Positions 1 to 13,400 of a DNA stretch of 64,000 nucleotides are shown here, in pieces. The DNA comes from Smittia aterrima. Taxonomy: Eukaryota; Arthropoda; Insecta; Diptera; Chironomidae. The notes under the pieces were generated by a model. That model had not been told where the DNA came from and searched no databases. It saw only the letters and a list, made by a program, of their open reading frames with translations. Position 1 is the first letter of the stretch. Every line of letters begins with the position of its first letter. The translations under genes and the position numbers were made by a program. The stretch lies in NCBI GenBank assembly GCA_033063855.1, contig CP093830.1, positions 8,370,854 to 8,434,853 on the forward strand. The letters are read 5' to 3'.

Positions 1-1341
1 ATACACAACAGTGCGCACCAACACAAGTTGATAGACGAGTGGGGCATAGACGAGAAGAGCAAGAAATAGAATTTCATAGCGAAAAAAAGATGCCAGGGTA
101 GTCGACACAAGCGATGAACCGTCAACGACTTGGGTCGAGCAATTCATAAATTTCCATAATCTTCGTAATGGAGGATGAACATGAACAATAGCTCTCATAA
201 GCCCCTGTGACCCATTCTGACCTCTCGCTTACGCCTTCACATTGTACGCACTCGCATACAAACGCGAGTGAACTCTCGCATCATGTAAAGATAGATGGTA
301 ACGATCTGATTAGAGTCAGGCAGTCGAAATAAGAAACTTTCCTCGAATCCATTTACAATTTTACAATTTCTTAGTCGTCGTTCGGTGTGACGTGGGGACG
401 GTAGACGTGTTCATATCATGACATCGGAATCGCGATGGATTTGAATGAGTGCGAGAGAGATTTTATGCGAGAAACGTTTTAATGTGGAATGAAATGAAAT
501 GCTTTTCTTATCTCTCGTAAAATAACAAACGTCAAGTCGTCTTCGTTTCAACATTCGCCATCTACATAAATCGTCCCCCTCGCCGAAGCCGAAATAACCC
601 AAACTGCACTTACGATGGCCCATCAATCATCTCGCTGTGACACGGAATCTGTTTCATTTCTCTTCGAAGATGATGATGACTTGGAAGGGTTCACATGATG
701 GCTAATGGATTCACATTTACTGCCGAAAGAAGATCCACTCGTGAACGATGAGAAAGGCCCAAAGATAAATCATGGCAATGTGCGCATTTTTTAACAACCA
801 CTTGAGACATCAGACTGAGAGTGTTCACGGAAGCTCTTCTGGTAAGGCTCAGACTATGCTTTGTAGTGCAATATAAAATGAGAAAAGAAATGATGCAACG
901 ACGTCGATGTCGTCTCTTATCTTCTTCATGTCTGCCGAGTCTGTGTTTTAAGAGCAACGAGAATTATTTTATGATGCTTTTAGATCCTTTCTTGCACACT
1001 CATTGTGTGTGTTCCATGTTGCATCGATTCCCATTGAGACCCATCGAGTTGCAACTTGCAAGAACAAGCGCCTAGCCGATCAATGAAAATTTATTACCAA
1101 GAGAAAACATTCTTAAGTATCGGATGATGACAAGAAATGTTTGTTGCTTCATTATTTGTCCTGTGACTCCACTGAGTTGTCCTGAATCACGTCGGACAAA
1201 CAAAGTGAGGGAGAGAGAAAGAGAGAGGGGAATGGTAGAACACCCATGGCGAAGGGTTCAATGTTTACTTTTTCTTATGAAATGACTCAAGAGTGTCAAC
1301 TGAGTCAGAGCAGGAATGAAATGCAGATCGAATTTGCTTAC
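1..1341. other. non-coding flank, probable intron of the gene starting at 1456 (-)
   Basis: I see no exon that I can defend here. If the candidate first exon at 1342-1456 is real, this stretch is the start of its first intron, and the next exon lies either here unrecognised or outside the window. The stretch includes a GA-rich purine tract at about 1207-1230. Confidence 0.4.
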
Positions 1342-1456
1342 CTCGTCCATTTCTGAGTAGGTTAATGTTATTGTATCCACCGCCGCCGATGCTGTCGTCA
1401 TCTCGATCGCGACATTCCATCGTGGTGTTGAACTCATACGAAGATGAACCAAGCAT
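1342..1456 (-). CDS. candidate first coding exon of an unidentified gene running off the left edge
   Basis: On the minus strand an ATG at 1456-1454 opens 38 codons plus one base. They end at a strong donor, exon ...CGAG followed by GTAAGC at 1341-1336. An in-frame TGA stands two codons upstream of the ATG and an A sits at -3, so this ATG would be the true start. The peptide begins MLGSSSYEF and contains a Gly-rich SIGGGGYNN stretch. Codon use looks like coding DNA. I do not recognise the protein and find no second exon in the 1.3 kb that remains, so the gene would continue beyond position 1. It could also be a chance open frame with a good donor. Confidence 0.42.
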
Positions 1457-4400
1457 TGTTCAGGTCCTTTCCCCTCAGATTTAAATCACTTTTTTGCTGT
1501 TGGGGGTTCTCTCTTTACACTTGACAACATTTCTTGTTGCCGATGGGGACGGAATGAGTGCCCATTTGTCGTATTCTTCTATTCACACTCTCTGCTCTCT
1601 CTGATCTCTAATGGATTCTTCTTTCTTTGTTTAATTTTAAGGAATTTCTTCACTCAAAACTGAAAATTGAAATTCTCAATTTAGTTAGGGAAAGGAAAAT
1701 CGCCAAATGGAAAAAAAGATGAAAAATGATCTCGGAGAGAAAGATTGAGTGTGAATGGATGTGGGTCTGCTCTGCTCACATCGCACACACGACACCATCG
1801 TCTAAAAGCATTTCCAACCCCCTTGAACCTTATGAAAAGGTGTCGAGTGACTTTTCCTCTCTCTCAGCTTTAGTCGCTTATTTGCCCGGGGGAAAAGTTT
1901 TCTGATTCATATTTAAGCATTTCCGGTCCCTGCTTGTTGCGAAACGATCGCATTTAAGTAAAACAACAAAACATCCGGTCGCAGGATGTTGATAACGACA
2001 CAAATCGCGTCAGAAGCCCAAGGTTCAGCACGACTTATCGCGCAATTTCTCAACGAAATTTTCTCGTTTATCAAAAGAGTTTTGCTTGAAACGGAATAGA
2101 TTTTTTTCTAAATTAAAATAAAACTCGTTTCGAGATCTCTGACGAAACGTTTGAGTGCCGCGCGTGGGTCGACGTGCATTGATGCTGCATTAAAGTAGCA
2201 ATAAAATCTCATGTTTCCATCGGATCCCCGCCTTATGGTTCTCATCATTTCACAACAATGTGTTTACGTTGAGATTAAATTCTCAGTTCTTCATATTCGC
2301 GAAAAATAAAGTTGAAAGAAAAATAATAAATTCAAATAATCCATTCTCTGGAGAATGATGATTATCATCTGGATGTGGATAAAAGGTCTTGCCGGTGCTT
2401 TGTATGCAAATTACGTCACGTTGGTTAATAAAATTAAATTTTTCTTTTATCGTTTTGAACTCTTCTTCTTTCTTAATCATCTCTCTCTTTTTGTTATCGA
2501 CGGAACTCACGAATGAATGCATAAAGAGTTAAAACAACTTTAAACCTTCATCATTTACCGACAACACTGCGAAACAAAAAGCAAAAAAGGAGAGAACGAT
2601 GAAAAATAATTAGAAATTCCAGGTCGTTAAAGTCTTTGCGTAGGTGGATATTTCTGCAGAAATATCTCTTATGTACCTCGCGAGACAGCTTCTCAGCATC
2701 AGATTGAATTTGGTGCATGGGTGTCGGTTGGCGAAGATTGGAAACAAAAGACAGAACAAAAGAATTGCAACATGCAAAGCGAAAGGAACGAGAAAGAACG
2801 AAGGAGCTTTGTAAAGATTGGAATGTCAGGGCGAATATCTAAATGGGGAGCTTGAAAGGGATCTTATGGGAATTGTGCGGGAAATGCGTCAAACGTTTTC
2901 GATATACAATAAATCGGCTGTTTCGAGAAGCTTACATCCCACGATAACGACCAACGCTGAAATTTCTTTCAGAATTATTCGCGAAACGAACGTTTAAGCA
3001 AACATAAAAAAGATTGATGCCCATCGTTATCGATACTTATGGTTAACGTTCGCAAGAGGAAACCCCCTTTCTTCAATGTTCTTAACTGCCTTAAACCCCA
3101 ATTTGCAGTGAACCTGCAACCAAAATTGGTAAACCGAGAGAAAAATCAGTTGCAATTAATCACTCGTTGCTCCTCTCGCTGCCCATTTGCGTGATTGAAA
3201 ACTTTTCTTTCATTTATTTTTATTCAAAGAACGAGGAATTGCACAGATTAGCTCATTTACATTTGCATATTTCACGGGAATATCTTTTCTGATTCTTTCA
3301 CTTCTCTTATGTCTTCTTCTTCTTTGACTTAAGCTTCACTCGATATTTCTTCGTTTCGTTTCGTGATTAGTTTCGTTGGCCGTTCCACGTTTATGGGATT
3401 TGTGTTTATGTTTATTTTCATTTCTTGCTTCGCTCTTTCTTCGCTGCCCGTGCCTTTTCTGCAGTGGGAAAGGTGGAAGAAGAAGTTTTGATTGAAAGCG
3501 AAAAGGTTCTTTGCGAGAATCCGAGAGTTCGAACAGTGCACGACCAAATGGTGTAAAACTACCCACTTTCGACGTTTCCCGAAGGAATTTTCCGAAAATT
3601 TATTATTCGAATGCATCGAGCGAAGCGAAACTCAACTTTTTCAATAAGTTTGTGAATGAAAATTTGCATGGAAATGGCCGAAAACTCGAAACGATTTATG
3701 ATGGGGCACCGATCCTGGGGACGGCAGCGAACAAACGCCAAAAAGTCACTAATACCAGAGGAAAGTTTTCCGTGAAAATGTTTTCCATCCGCACAAACAC
3801 ACAAGCGAAAATGTCCTGCTGCTGCTTTTAAAGCTCCAAAAAAAAAGTAAAGTGAGGGAGGAAAATCCTTTTCTTTGAGATTTTCTTTCGCGAGACATTT
3901 TTCAAATAAGATTTTTTCCATTTGTTACGACTCGAAGAAAAATGTTTTTCCTTACACGATAAAAATCACTCAAGCACTCGATGAGTAAATATTTTTGAAC
4001 TCTTGTGGAAATTGTCACACGCTGAGCTTAAAATTTCCAATTCAAGATTTTCATTTTCACAACAAACTTTTTTTTTATTTAGAATTTTCACTCCACAATT
4101 ATCTTTGGTTTAATTTTTAACGTGAAAATTCCTTCACTTCTCATTAAAAATTCAATTTTCTTTCACAAAATTTTGTTTTCCAAAAACTTTTCTCTCTCTA
4201 AAAGAATTTTTCTTGTGTTTAATGTTTTGCTACGCGGACAGCAAACGAGCTGATGTCGGGAACCGTCTCTGGATGACTGAAGTGGAAAACGATTTCATGA
4301 ACCTGGGAAGTTTTTTTTTTCTTCTCAATACAGAGAGCGACGAGAGAGCACTGACGGGATATTTTTGGGATATTTCTCTCCGCCGAGTGTAATCCGCTGT

Positions 4401-7400
4401 TTGTGATTGTATAAGTTTTCATGTGTGCAACCGTCTGGACGTCAAGAAAGGTTCATGCGAAAAGCATTTCAAAACAGTAAATGAGAAAGATTTATTGAAA
4501 ATTTCCATGTGTTCGTGAGTGTGTGTGCGTGAAACACTGTCAGTGTTTGTTTGAGAGCATAAAAATATCTTCGGTGAGATCTCGGCATAAACATCAAAAC
4601 AAATATTTAGCTAAGGATTGAGCCTAATCGTAAGGGGGTGGAGATGAAAGTCAGTTAATGATGTAAGCCACGCTAACTGATGTTTTCATCTCACATTGAT
4701 GGATCACAGACCTTTCGTTCGCTTCCTCGTGTTGATCCCCCTTCGTTAAGTATCAAGCATGAAATTTCCATGCATGCAAAAACTATTTTTAGCGACGAGT
4801 TTTTTTGTCTTGATTTTTCGCTCTGGCACCCGAGCTCTTGCACATGTTCAGCAAATGTCACTTAACCGCGCAACTTTCTGGATCCACTGACAATCTGGCC
4901 GGATGTGTTGATGGTGTGCGGTGTAAATGATGCGAAACATGTGATGTTGTCATATTAAAATAGCAATTTAACACTTGAAATCAGGGTGCACCAGGATGGA
5001 TAAATGCATTTCTCTCGATTGCTTCACATCATCGAATGCTGTTGTTCCTTCTCTCTCCCTCTCTCGCTCGCGGAATTGTTAACGAGATCATGCGCCTTTA
5101 GTGCAGCTCCCGGCTTGAGCAATAAAATGTCCCGCACTTGAAAATGTTCGTCGGGAGGAAAAGAAACATTTTCGCATAATTTGCATAGGAAATTATATGC
5201 TTCGCTGTGTTAGTGAAAGAACAACGGTCGACGTCTGCATGCTTTTAATAATATTATGATTACTCTTCTAGGAAAGTAGTTACGTAAAGAAAGAGTAAGA
5301 CACGTCCATCAACTATTCCACCCCCCAATTGGAGAAGTCCCTCAAGCAACGTCTCTTCACTGAAAAGGATTTTTATTCCGCTTTTCTAATGACGTTGACA
5401 TAGATTTATTATCATTAACCCCTCTGGAAAATGGAGAAAATCCTTTTGCAACATACACACCCCCCTACTGCCCTTCCTTGGGGATAAACTACAACATTTC
5501 ACTCTCGTGTGTGTGTGATTGTACATAATAAAAAAAGGGTTTCAAAAAACGGATACAGTGTTGCAGACACCACATTCCGTTGCACATTCGTGCGGAGTCG
5601 AATTGAAAAAAAGGGAGAATAAAACTTCCTCTGTTAGTTATTCAAACAATGAAAGGAAACTTTCAACTTAAATATATGTTTGAAAGAAGAAAGCGATTGG
5701 GTATGAGCGATAGAGAGGGAAGAAGGATTTCCCAGACACTTCAGCAACTTCCTGTGTTTCCCTCTCTTCGTTTCTTAAATGGAATTTCATTCAAATTTGT
5801 CAACGAACAAATTCGTCTTGAAGCTTGCGACTCTCGAAATTAATGAAATGTGTTTTTGCTGTAAAATCCCCAGAAAAAAGAGACGATGAGCTGAAGAAGA
5901 AACATATGGTGCCTCCTCATATGCATGTGTAAAATTCGAAGGAAAAAATCTTCCATCATTTTTCATAAGAGAAGGGACACCGAGCGTTTGTGACAGTGTT
6001 TACGATAACATTGGGCTCTCCAAGCCAGATTTAGAAAGAACAACAACGAGCAATGACAGTCGTGGATGGAGATGAAGTTAGAGAAAAGGAAATGAAGGCA
6101 CATGAGGCACGGCAATGATGGTACATGAAGAACATAAACAAACAATAATTATTTACATGCATGGCATAAATATTTGTTTTCTTTTTTCTCCATTCTCATT
6201 CTTTTCGATTTTTCAGTTTTCAGTGTTTTCTTGCCTCGCAGTTGTGCTGTTATCTCTCCAGCTCTAGCTTGGGCCTCGTCCAGAAATTTTTACAGAAAAA
6301 TAATTCAAAAGAGTTTGTTGAAAAATTTAATTTTTTTTTGATTTCCCACCAAACTTAAATTCAGTTCACGAACTTCCTGGATGGTCCCCATTCTCCTGTA
6401 CTCTGTGTGCGGTGGTGGGTGTTAGGCAGAAAAGAGAATGGATACATCATCAAGAATAAAAAGCGATACAGAGAAGCAGCAGTTTGAGACAATCGCTTTA
6501 ATGTTTCTTGTTTATCTGAAAAGCAGGGAGACGAAACGAATCGTTGCGAGGGGGAGTCGTAGAAGGGAAGGAGGTTGATTTAAATTTTTATGCAAATATG
6601 GGATTTTCAAATGCTTTCTCGGGAAACGAGGAGGATGATGATGATTGGGATCAAGAGTGCGGGTATTAACATGCACAACAAGAGGTGGATTTAGTTCGCT
6701 GATAAAAGATGAAACATGGGAAAGCTTGTCTCTAAGCCGCACCTGACAAGTCCCTCCTCTATCTCTCTTGAATACTGAATCAATTGTCAATCCCAAGAAA
6801 TTAATTTTACAATCGTTTCGGGTCAAATCTCAGGTCGAACACACAGACGCATAAACCAGTGATTGAGCTCAAAGCACAATGGCATCAAACATGCAAATTA
6901 TATGCACAAACCGAGACGTGGAGTTGACTCAATCGATCACGAAAACTTTTCCAAACAATTCCGTCTTTTCTTTACTTCGTTTTTATGTTTTAAAGTGTCT
7001 CAGAGTAAAAAGTTTCTTAAGATTGCGTAACATGGAAACGAGTCGAAAGTTTTAAGTAAAGTTTAGTTTAAAATCTTTTTCGTGGTTTACGTCGCGAGGA
7101 TTTTAAATCTCTTTAGACAACAGAAATGAGAGATTTCGCACCTCATTGACAGACTAGTCCCCCCTTCTCAACAATCCAAATGTATTTTCTGTGTCATTCT
7201 CTTCGCTTTACTCCACTGTTTGTGCCTTATGTTTTATGCATTCCGCCGAACTGTTTTTCTCTGTTATTTTCGTCGTCACTCATTCCAGTTTCTTATTGTT
7301 CCATGTGTGTATTTATGGATTTTTAAAGTCTCACTTTTTCTCTTCTGTTTTCTTTCTTCCAACTTTATGCTGCCTTGATGTTGTTGCTATGTTTTGCGCT

Positions 7401-10400
7401 TTAGCTCCGTATGACGCGTCAATTAAGTCTTATCGGGTTTTTCTCTGCGCTGCCTTCGCGCGACAGTGAAACATTGAGACTTTTGGTATGTGTGGGATGG
7501 ATTAAGGGCGACGTGGAGGAATTTATTTCATAGAAAGACACTGCGGAACTTTATTTAAATCGAGATGAAAGTTTTGATTCGAAAAGTTTTGCGTAATTTT
7601 ATGTCGATCGTACCAACGCAGAATTCATCATAAATATTCTGACTCACATTCTGTTTGAAACTTTTTTCTCGTTTTCTTTTTCGTCTCTCTCGTTCTCGCA
7701 ATAGCTTAACCCAGCCAGACGGCGAATGATTCATCCACCTACAACTCTGTCTGCTAGATCTCTTTCACCATCTCTTAAACAAAATAAACCGAAACACAAA
7801 TTATCGTTTGCAAGTTATCGCAATAAATTTATGCTAATGGACAAGCGAATGACACATTCGGATGTATTTGAGGGGGAGAGAGAGAGAGAAAGTGCCTCGG
7901 GTGAGAATTATGACGTAAGAGGTTTGTGACTTAATTCTCAGTTTGATGACTTCCTGATAACGAACAGTGATGTCTAAGAGGTCGTCAACAACGAGAGAAA
8001 CGAAAGCATAAACATGCCCATGGTCACACAATTTCAAATGTGATCCAGATCCTCATGTCGCGATTGTCTCCATCGTGGGGAATGAAGGAAAATACGAATC
8101 AACGGTGAAAAAGAACGAAATAAGCTAAACAACATCCAAGATTATCTTGATCAATGTCCAATTGCCTCAATCCGAACACGTTTTGTATTAGAATTTTTTT
8201 TCTACTTCGTCTGATGTTTTCTTAGCTCTTGACATGGAACATGCCTGGTGATTAATTAGCTGCTCTCAATTCACAGTGCGATGAGGCTCTCAACTTAGTT
8301 TCGGGTGACATGTAAATTTTTCAGGATAAAATCAAATATATTTCGTAATAATCGCTTCTGACCCATCAGTCGACTCTCCGACCAATTTACACAAAACCCA
8401 AAAAACCGACTGAGGCTTCAACAAATATTTTGTTATACTTTGCCTTCTCGTTGCCTTCCAGTCGGTGAAGCTATTTTCACAAAACCCAGGCAACGTAAAC
8501 TGTGAAGAATTGTATTTGCTTTGGAACCGGAGAAGTAGAAAAGATATTTTTAGTTTCTTATGCCTTCTTACTTTCCATGGTTATTGAGCTAGCGTTAAAA
8601 CACATTTCGAGCTCTCGGTGGTTTTATTGGATGAATAGGAGGATGATCGTAAATAGAGGAGCTCGCATTGATAAGGGATAAGACTTAGATTATTGAAGAC
8701 AAAGAACTCTTGCCGCAAACCAAAAAAAAAACTTTAATCACACAGAAACTTTGCGTGCTTGAAAGCCACAAAAGACTGAAAATAATTAAACCTTGTTGAT
8801 ATGAAACAATAAATGATTGTCGTTCGACAGCACTAGCCTCCCCTCGACCGTTTGTCGATTAAATCATTGCAAGTCCGCTCCCTAAAAAGCCACACAAACG
8901 TTGTTTAATGTAGTCATTCTCATGTGTTGTTGCTTTATTCCTCTAAGTTTAACTTTAACTATCAATTCACATTTCACTCTAACAATAACCATTTAAAAAT
9001 CATGTCGGTTGTTTGCACAGTACGACCTCTCCCTTTCTCTCTCTTTTTTTCTCTCTTCATCACGATCCACAAGGCCCTAAATGTAGACGAAAGAAGGCAG
9101 CCATAAAGAACAATCGTCGTCGGCAATGAGTGAAGTAAATCACTGGCGCAAACATTTTAACATTTTTCTCGGGGATTTTTTTTATTATTTTATGGCGCGC
9201 GGGAGCTCAAATGATGATTTTATGGACTGACGTTGAGGGGAGAGAATGTTGAAAAGGGATTTGCCTTTATTGCCCACCGTTCAAGGCTCGTAAAGCAAGA
9301 AGCTCATGTCGCTATCATTTGAGCAGGAGAGAAAGGTTAATTTAAGAGTTTGGTGCGTCTGAAGAGTTTGGGAGAACAAACATTTCCGGCTGCTGATTCT
9401 TCAGACTTTAACAAATTGGAAAACTCGGGGGATTCTAGCGATTCACCTCAACCGCAGCACGAATTCCTGAAAAGCTTTAGCTTCCGAAGCGAGCAACAAA
9501 AAATCCAATTTCAGTGACCAATTGCCAATTGTCTCTCTTTTAAAATCCGCTCTGACACTTTGACAGCGATTCGATGCGATGGTTCGGTGGAGCACAAAAC
9601 TGAAACTAAACTTTTATTTGCAACTCAGGGTTAATCGCCGGGTTATGTATGCGCAATCAAAGTCAGGACATTATTATAAAGTGACGCAATTTACGAGCAC
9701 GTTCAGATAAATAGACTCAACTTCCCTCGTTTTTATTTTAAGTCCTCAGGAAAATTTACTTCCCTTCCTTCTCTTCGATTTCGACCAGCATTTTGACACG
9801 GAACAATTTAAAACCCAAAGCTCGGACACTCGAAGGGACAGCCGAGAACAACATGTAAAAGCGGGATTTATTTTTATAGTTTTTTATTTACGCTTAGATA
9901 AGACAAAAAGAATGGAGAAAGATAGGTTTTTTTCCTGGGGTGATTGGGGAGGATTGGTTGTTAGGAAAATCCATTGAGCTTGTTTCAAATTGTTGACTGG
10001 ATTTAGAGACACCGACTGTCAATTTGGAAGTAGATTACTAAGACGAGAGGAATGAGTTTAAGTTCTAGAATTCGTTGGGGGAAGATTTCATTAGAGGGGA
10101 GGAATGTTTTGTTGAAGGGTAAGTAGCTTTTTCGAGTGAAAATTCTGGCTTTAGATTGGAGATTGTGAGAGAGTTGACGCTTGTTAGCTGGTGAGATTGA
10201 AAATTCATCTGTAAATCGTTGGAAAGCTCTCGACAAATGAACTGTTAAGGGCGAAGAAGGCTCTCAATCAAATCTTGACATAAAAACTTATTTCTCTGAT
10301 TTAAGAGGGAATCTCGTCAAGGTCAGTTCGTAATTGAATGACGCAACTGAATTTCCCTCCCCTTCACTGATTTATTGCTTCACTCCCCAGTCATCGTGTG

Positions 10401-13400
10401 TGGTGGCGATTACAAATTGAGATCAATTTTCTGTTAAAGTTCTTTCTTTTTTCTGTTTTTATTTCGCTCATAAAAAGCGGAAATAAAAATGTCGATTCTC
10501 GGTCGGATTTTTACGTTTACGACTCTGTTTAATCGTTCAACGTCTTGTGGTCTCAACGATTCCCTTTCTGCTCTGGATTTCCCTTCACTTCACTTGCAGG
10601 CTTGGATTATTTTGACCAGGTTCTTGTTCCTTGTTGTTTTGGGCTTTTAAATATTTAACGATAATGGAACTGATGGAAGGCCATCAAAAAAATTCCTCAG
10701 AAATGCAGAGTCGAGAGGGCTTGTGTAAATATTCTGTTACATAATTGAACAGGCATAGAAAGAAAATTGGCTTGGAATGTTGAGGGAACGCGTTGAATTA
10801 GGTCGAGAGTTTTACGAGGCTCTTGTCGCATTTTGTTTTCTTAGGCCATAAGCTTCAAGACAAACTTTAATCTGACATTCGTCGTGAATGTCTCCGCAGA
10901 TTTATTTCTAATTTGATTTTGATGAGAAATACATTTTGTGATGTGACGTCAAATGTTTTTGAATGCATGAGCCTGACAGGGTTTAATCGTAATGTGATAT
11001 TTAGCAAATGTTCAACAACTGATAACGAGCGATATTTTCCTTTGCTATTCACCATTAAGCCTCTGATAATGATGTGGAGCCCATTACGACGAGAAGCCAA
11101 CCCGAAAACGAGAATGTTGTTATGTGATTCCGTCCAATGTCCATAAATCTTTTCCCTTCTTTCTTCGGTCTTATCGTGGACGAGGGAACGAAGATTTTTT
11201 CTTTCGTCTTTCGGGTCGAAGAAATTACTATTCGAAGGGTTTTTTTCAAGCGACCAACTGCAGATAACAGAAATTAACATTCCTAATCAACTGATTAGAA
11301 AGAAAGAGAGAGAAGAAAGCTAAACTCGGTGAGCGGTTGGGGTTGAAAGAAATTCAATTAAGTCGAAAATAATTTCGTGTTCGGGGTCAAGCGGACACAT
11401 AAAACATCAAAAAATGCGCCGCCGCAAATTGGAAATCGTTATCAATGAAAAGATTCGGTGAGAGGAGGAGACAGAAAATCAAAGCCGATTTAAAAGATGC
11501 GATGATGAATGAGACGATGTCGGTTGTGTGCCGTTAGTTTGCATGAGAAGTCAAATTAGTCATTTTAAATGTTTGTGACTTTTTGGCTCAGTTCAGTTTC
11601 ACTTCACGAAAAAAGTTGATTTGTAGTTTTAAATCCGGAAGTTTCGTCACCAAAGGCGATTACTCGTCACTTCAGTCAACCGCATTGTTTTGTGGAAATC
11701 GAGTCTAGTATGTCACACAGATCGAGACTTAACGACTGTGATCGGAGGCACTTTGATCTACAGAGTTGATGACTTCAGCTGTTTTGGTCGTACAACTGTC
11801 TAAACACTTGACGTTGCTATCGAACGCCCCCCATAAAGCCTATTCAAACAGCTAAACAAAACTAATATTAAACATAAAAAACCGTTGCCTTCTATTAAAC
11901 CTCAAATTGCTTTTCAACTTCGTTTCGTTTTCTTCGAAAAATCTATTCTTGACTTTCAGTCTAAATGAATAATTGTTAAATGTCATGTTTTTATTTCTCT
12001 TCTCGTCTTCTATTTTCATTCGCCTTTTGTATGTTTGATTTGGCTGTTGCTTATATGAATAGCTGAGAACTATTTTCTTTAATTCGTGAAGGGAAAAAAA
12101 GGGGGCAACGCAGCATGTCCCCTCTCTCACTCCGTGGTCTTTGTCGCTTCTTTACATCTCTCCAGTGTTTTATTCTAATTCTCTTTCCATTAAAAGTCAT
12201 TTAAGTCATGTGAGAGAGTTTTGGTCGACGTCGAAGGGTGACGGAGTTTATCTCTTGTCGATGGTAATTGAATTTGTGGCTTTCTGGGATTCTTTATCAA
12301 AGGGTAACCAATCGACAATTAAAGTCAATTAAATGGAGAGAAAGATGAGCTGGTTTCAAAGGAATTTCACTCGGCGGGAACCTGTCGCAATCGCCTCTCG
12401 ACTGCCATAAATTTAAAGACTTCACGACCCAGCAGCACATGTTTCGCATTTTTATTGCGTTGAATGAGTCAAAAGTCGAAACGAAAAAAAAATCGGCCAA
12501 CTCGTAAACGATTTTCAATTTCTCGGTCTCTGATTCACGTTTCACAAGTTTGAAGGCCGCGACAGTCGGCTTCGCTTCCCTTTCTTTTCCCCTACGCGAT
12601 ATCAGCAAAAGAAGAAACAAACGCAAAACGGATTATGCTTTCGTGTGGCGTGTGCACCGTATGAGGTCCGAAAGAAGTATCAAAAATAAAGAAATGAATG
12701 TTTTAAGACTGAATCGAAATGAAACAACAGCAAACACAATTCTGACAATTAAAAATTTGTTTTCGAATCAAAGAAAAGAATTCGTTCTCGTTTCTTGTTA
12801 ATTTCTTATGTATTTTGTAAGTCTTGTTTATGTTATTTGCGGCTTGGGGAAGGGCAGGGAGGAAAAAATTATTGGGAACTCCGTTGAGGAAGAATCGTAA
12901 AATCTGTAACAAGCATCATGACTCAGGGTTAAGCTCGGATGTTTTAAAATTCAAATTTTTCCATTTTTATCATTAGCGTACAAAGCCTCAATCGAACAAT
13001 AAATTAGACAAATTTATTCGGATTTTGTTTTCACCCGAAAATTTAAATTTGAATAAGATTTTCGTTTGCCTTTCTTTTCTTCCTTTCGTTTCGCTTTTTC
13101 CTTATCATCGACTCATTTCTCACACAGAAACCGACAGCAACTCATTTACACACATCCGAGAAATCATCATTCATCACGATCCACCATCTGAGTCATCCAC
13201 ATACAAATCATGTTTGCCCTCAGAAGTCAACTGAATATTAATTAACGCTAAGCGAGTCGAGAGCGGAAATTTCATGTCGATGTCATCAATCGATTTGCTG
13301 CTAATTGTGTCGTATGACTGACTTCGAGTTGAAGCTATTCAAACGACGCTCCGGACAGACGGCTCAATTAAGCGATGCTAATTTGTGTTCCAACAGGACG

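Noticed and set aside
411..626. 71-codon minus-strand frame, possible second exon of the gene starting at 1456
   Set aside because: No acceptor in phase 1 joins it to the exon at 1342, and the peptide resembles nothing known.
10867..11280. 137-codon open frame on the minus strand in the gene-poor block
   Set aside because: It has no recognisable domain, signal peptide or splice partner, and the composition is like the surrounding DNA. Open frames of this size are expected by chance here.
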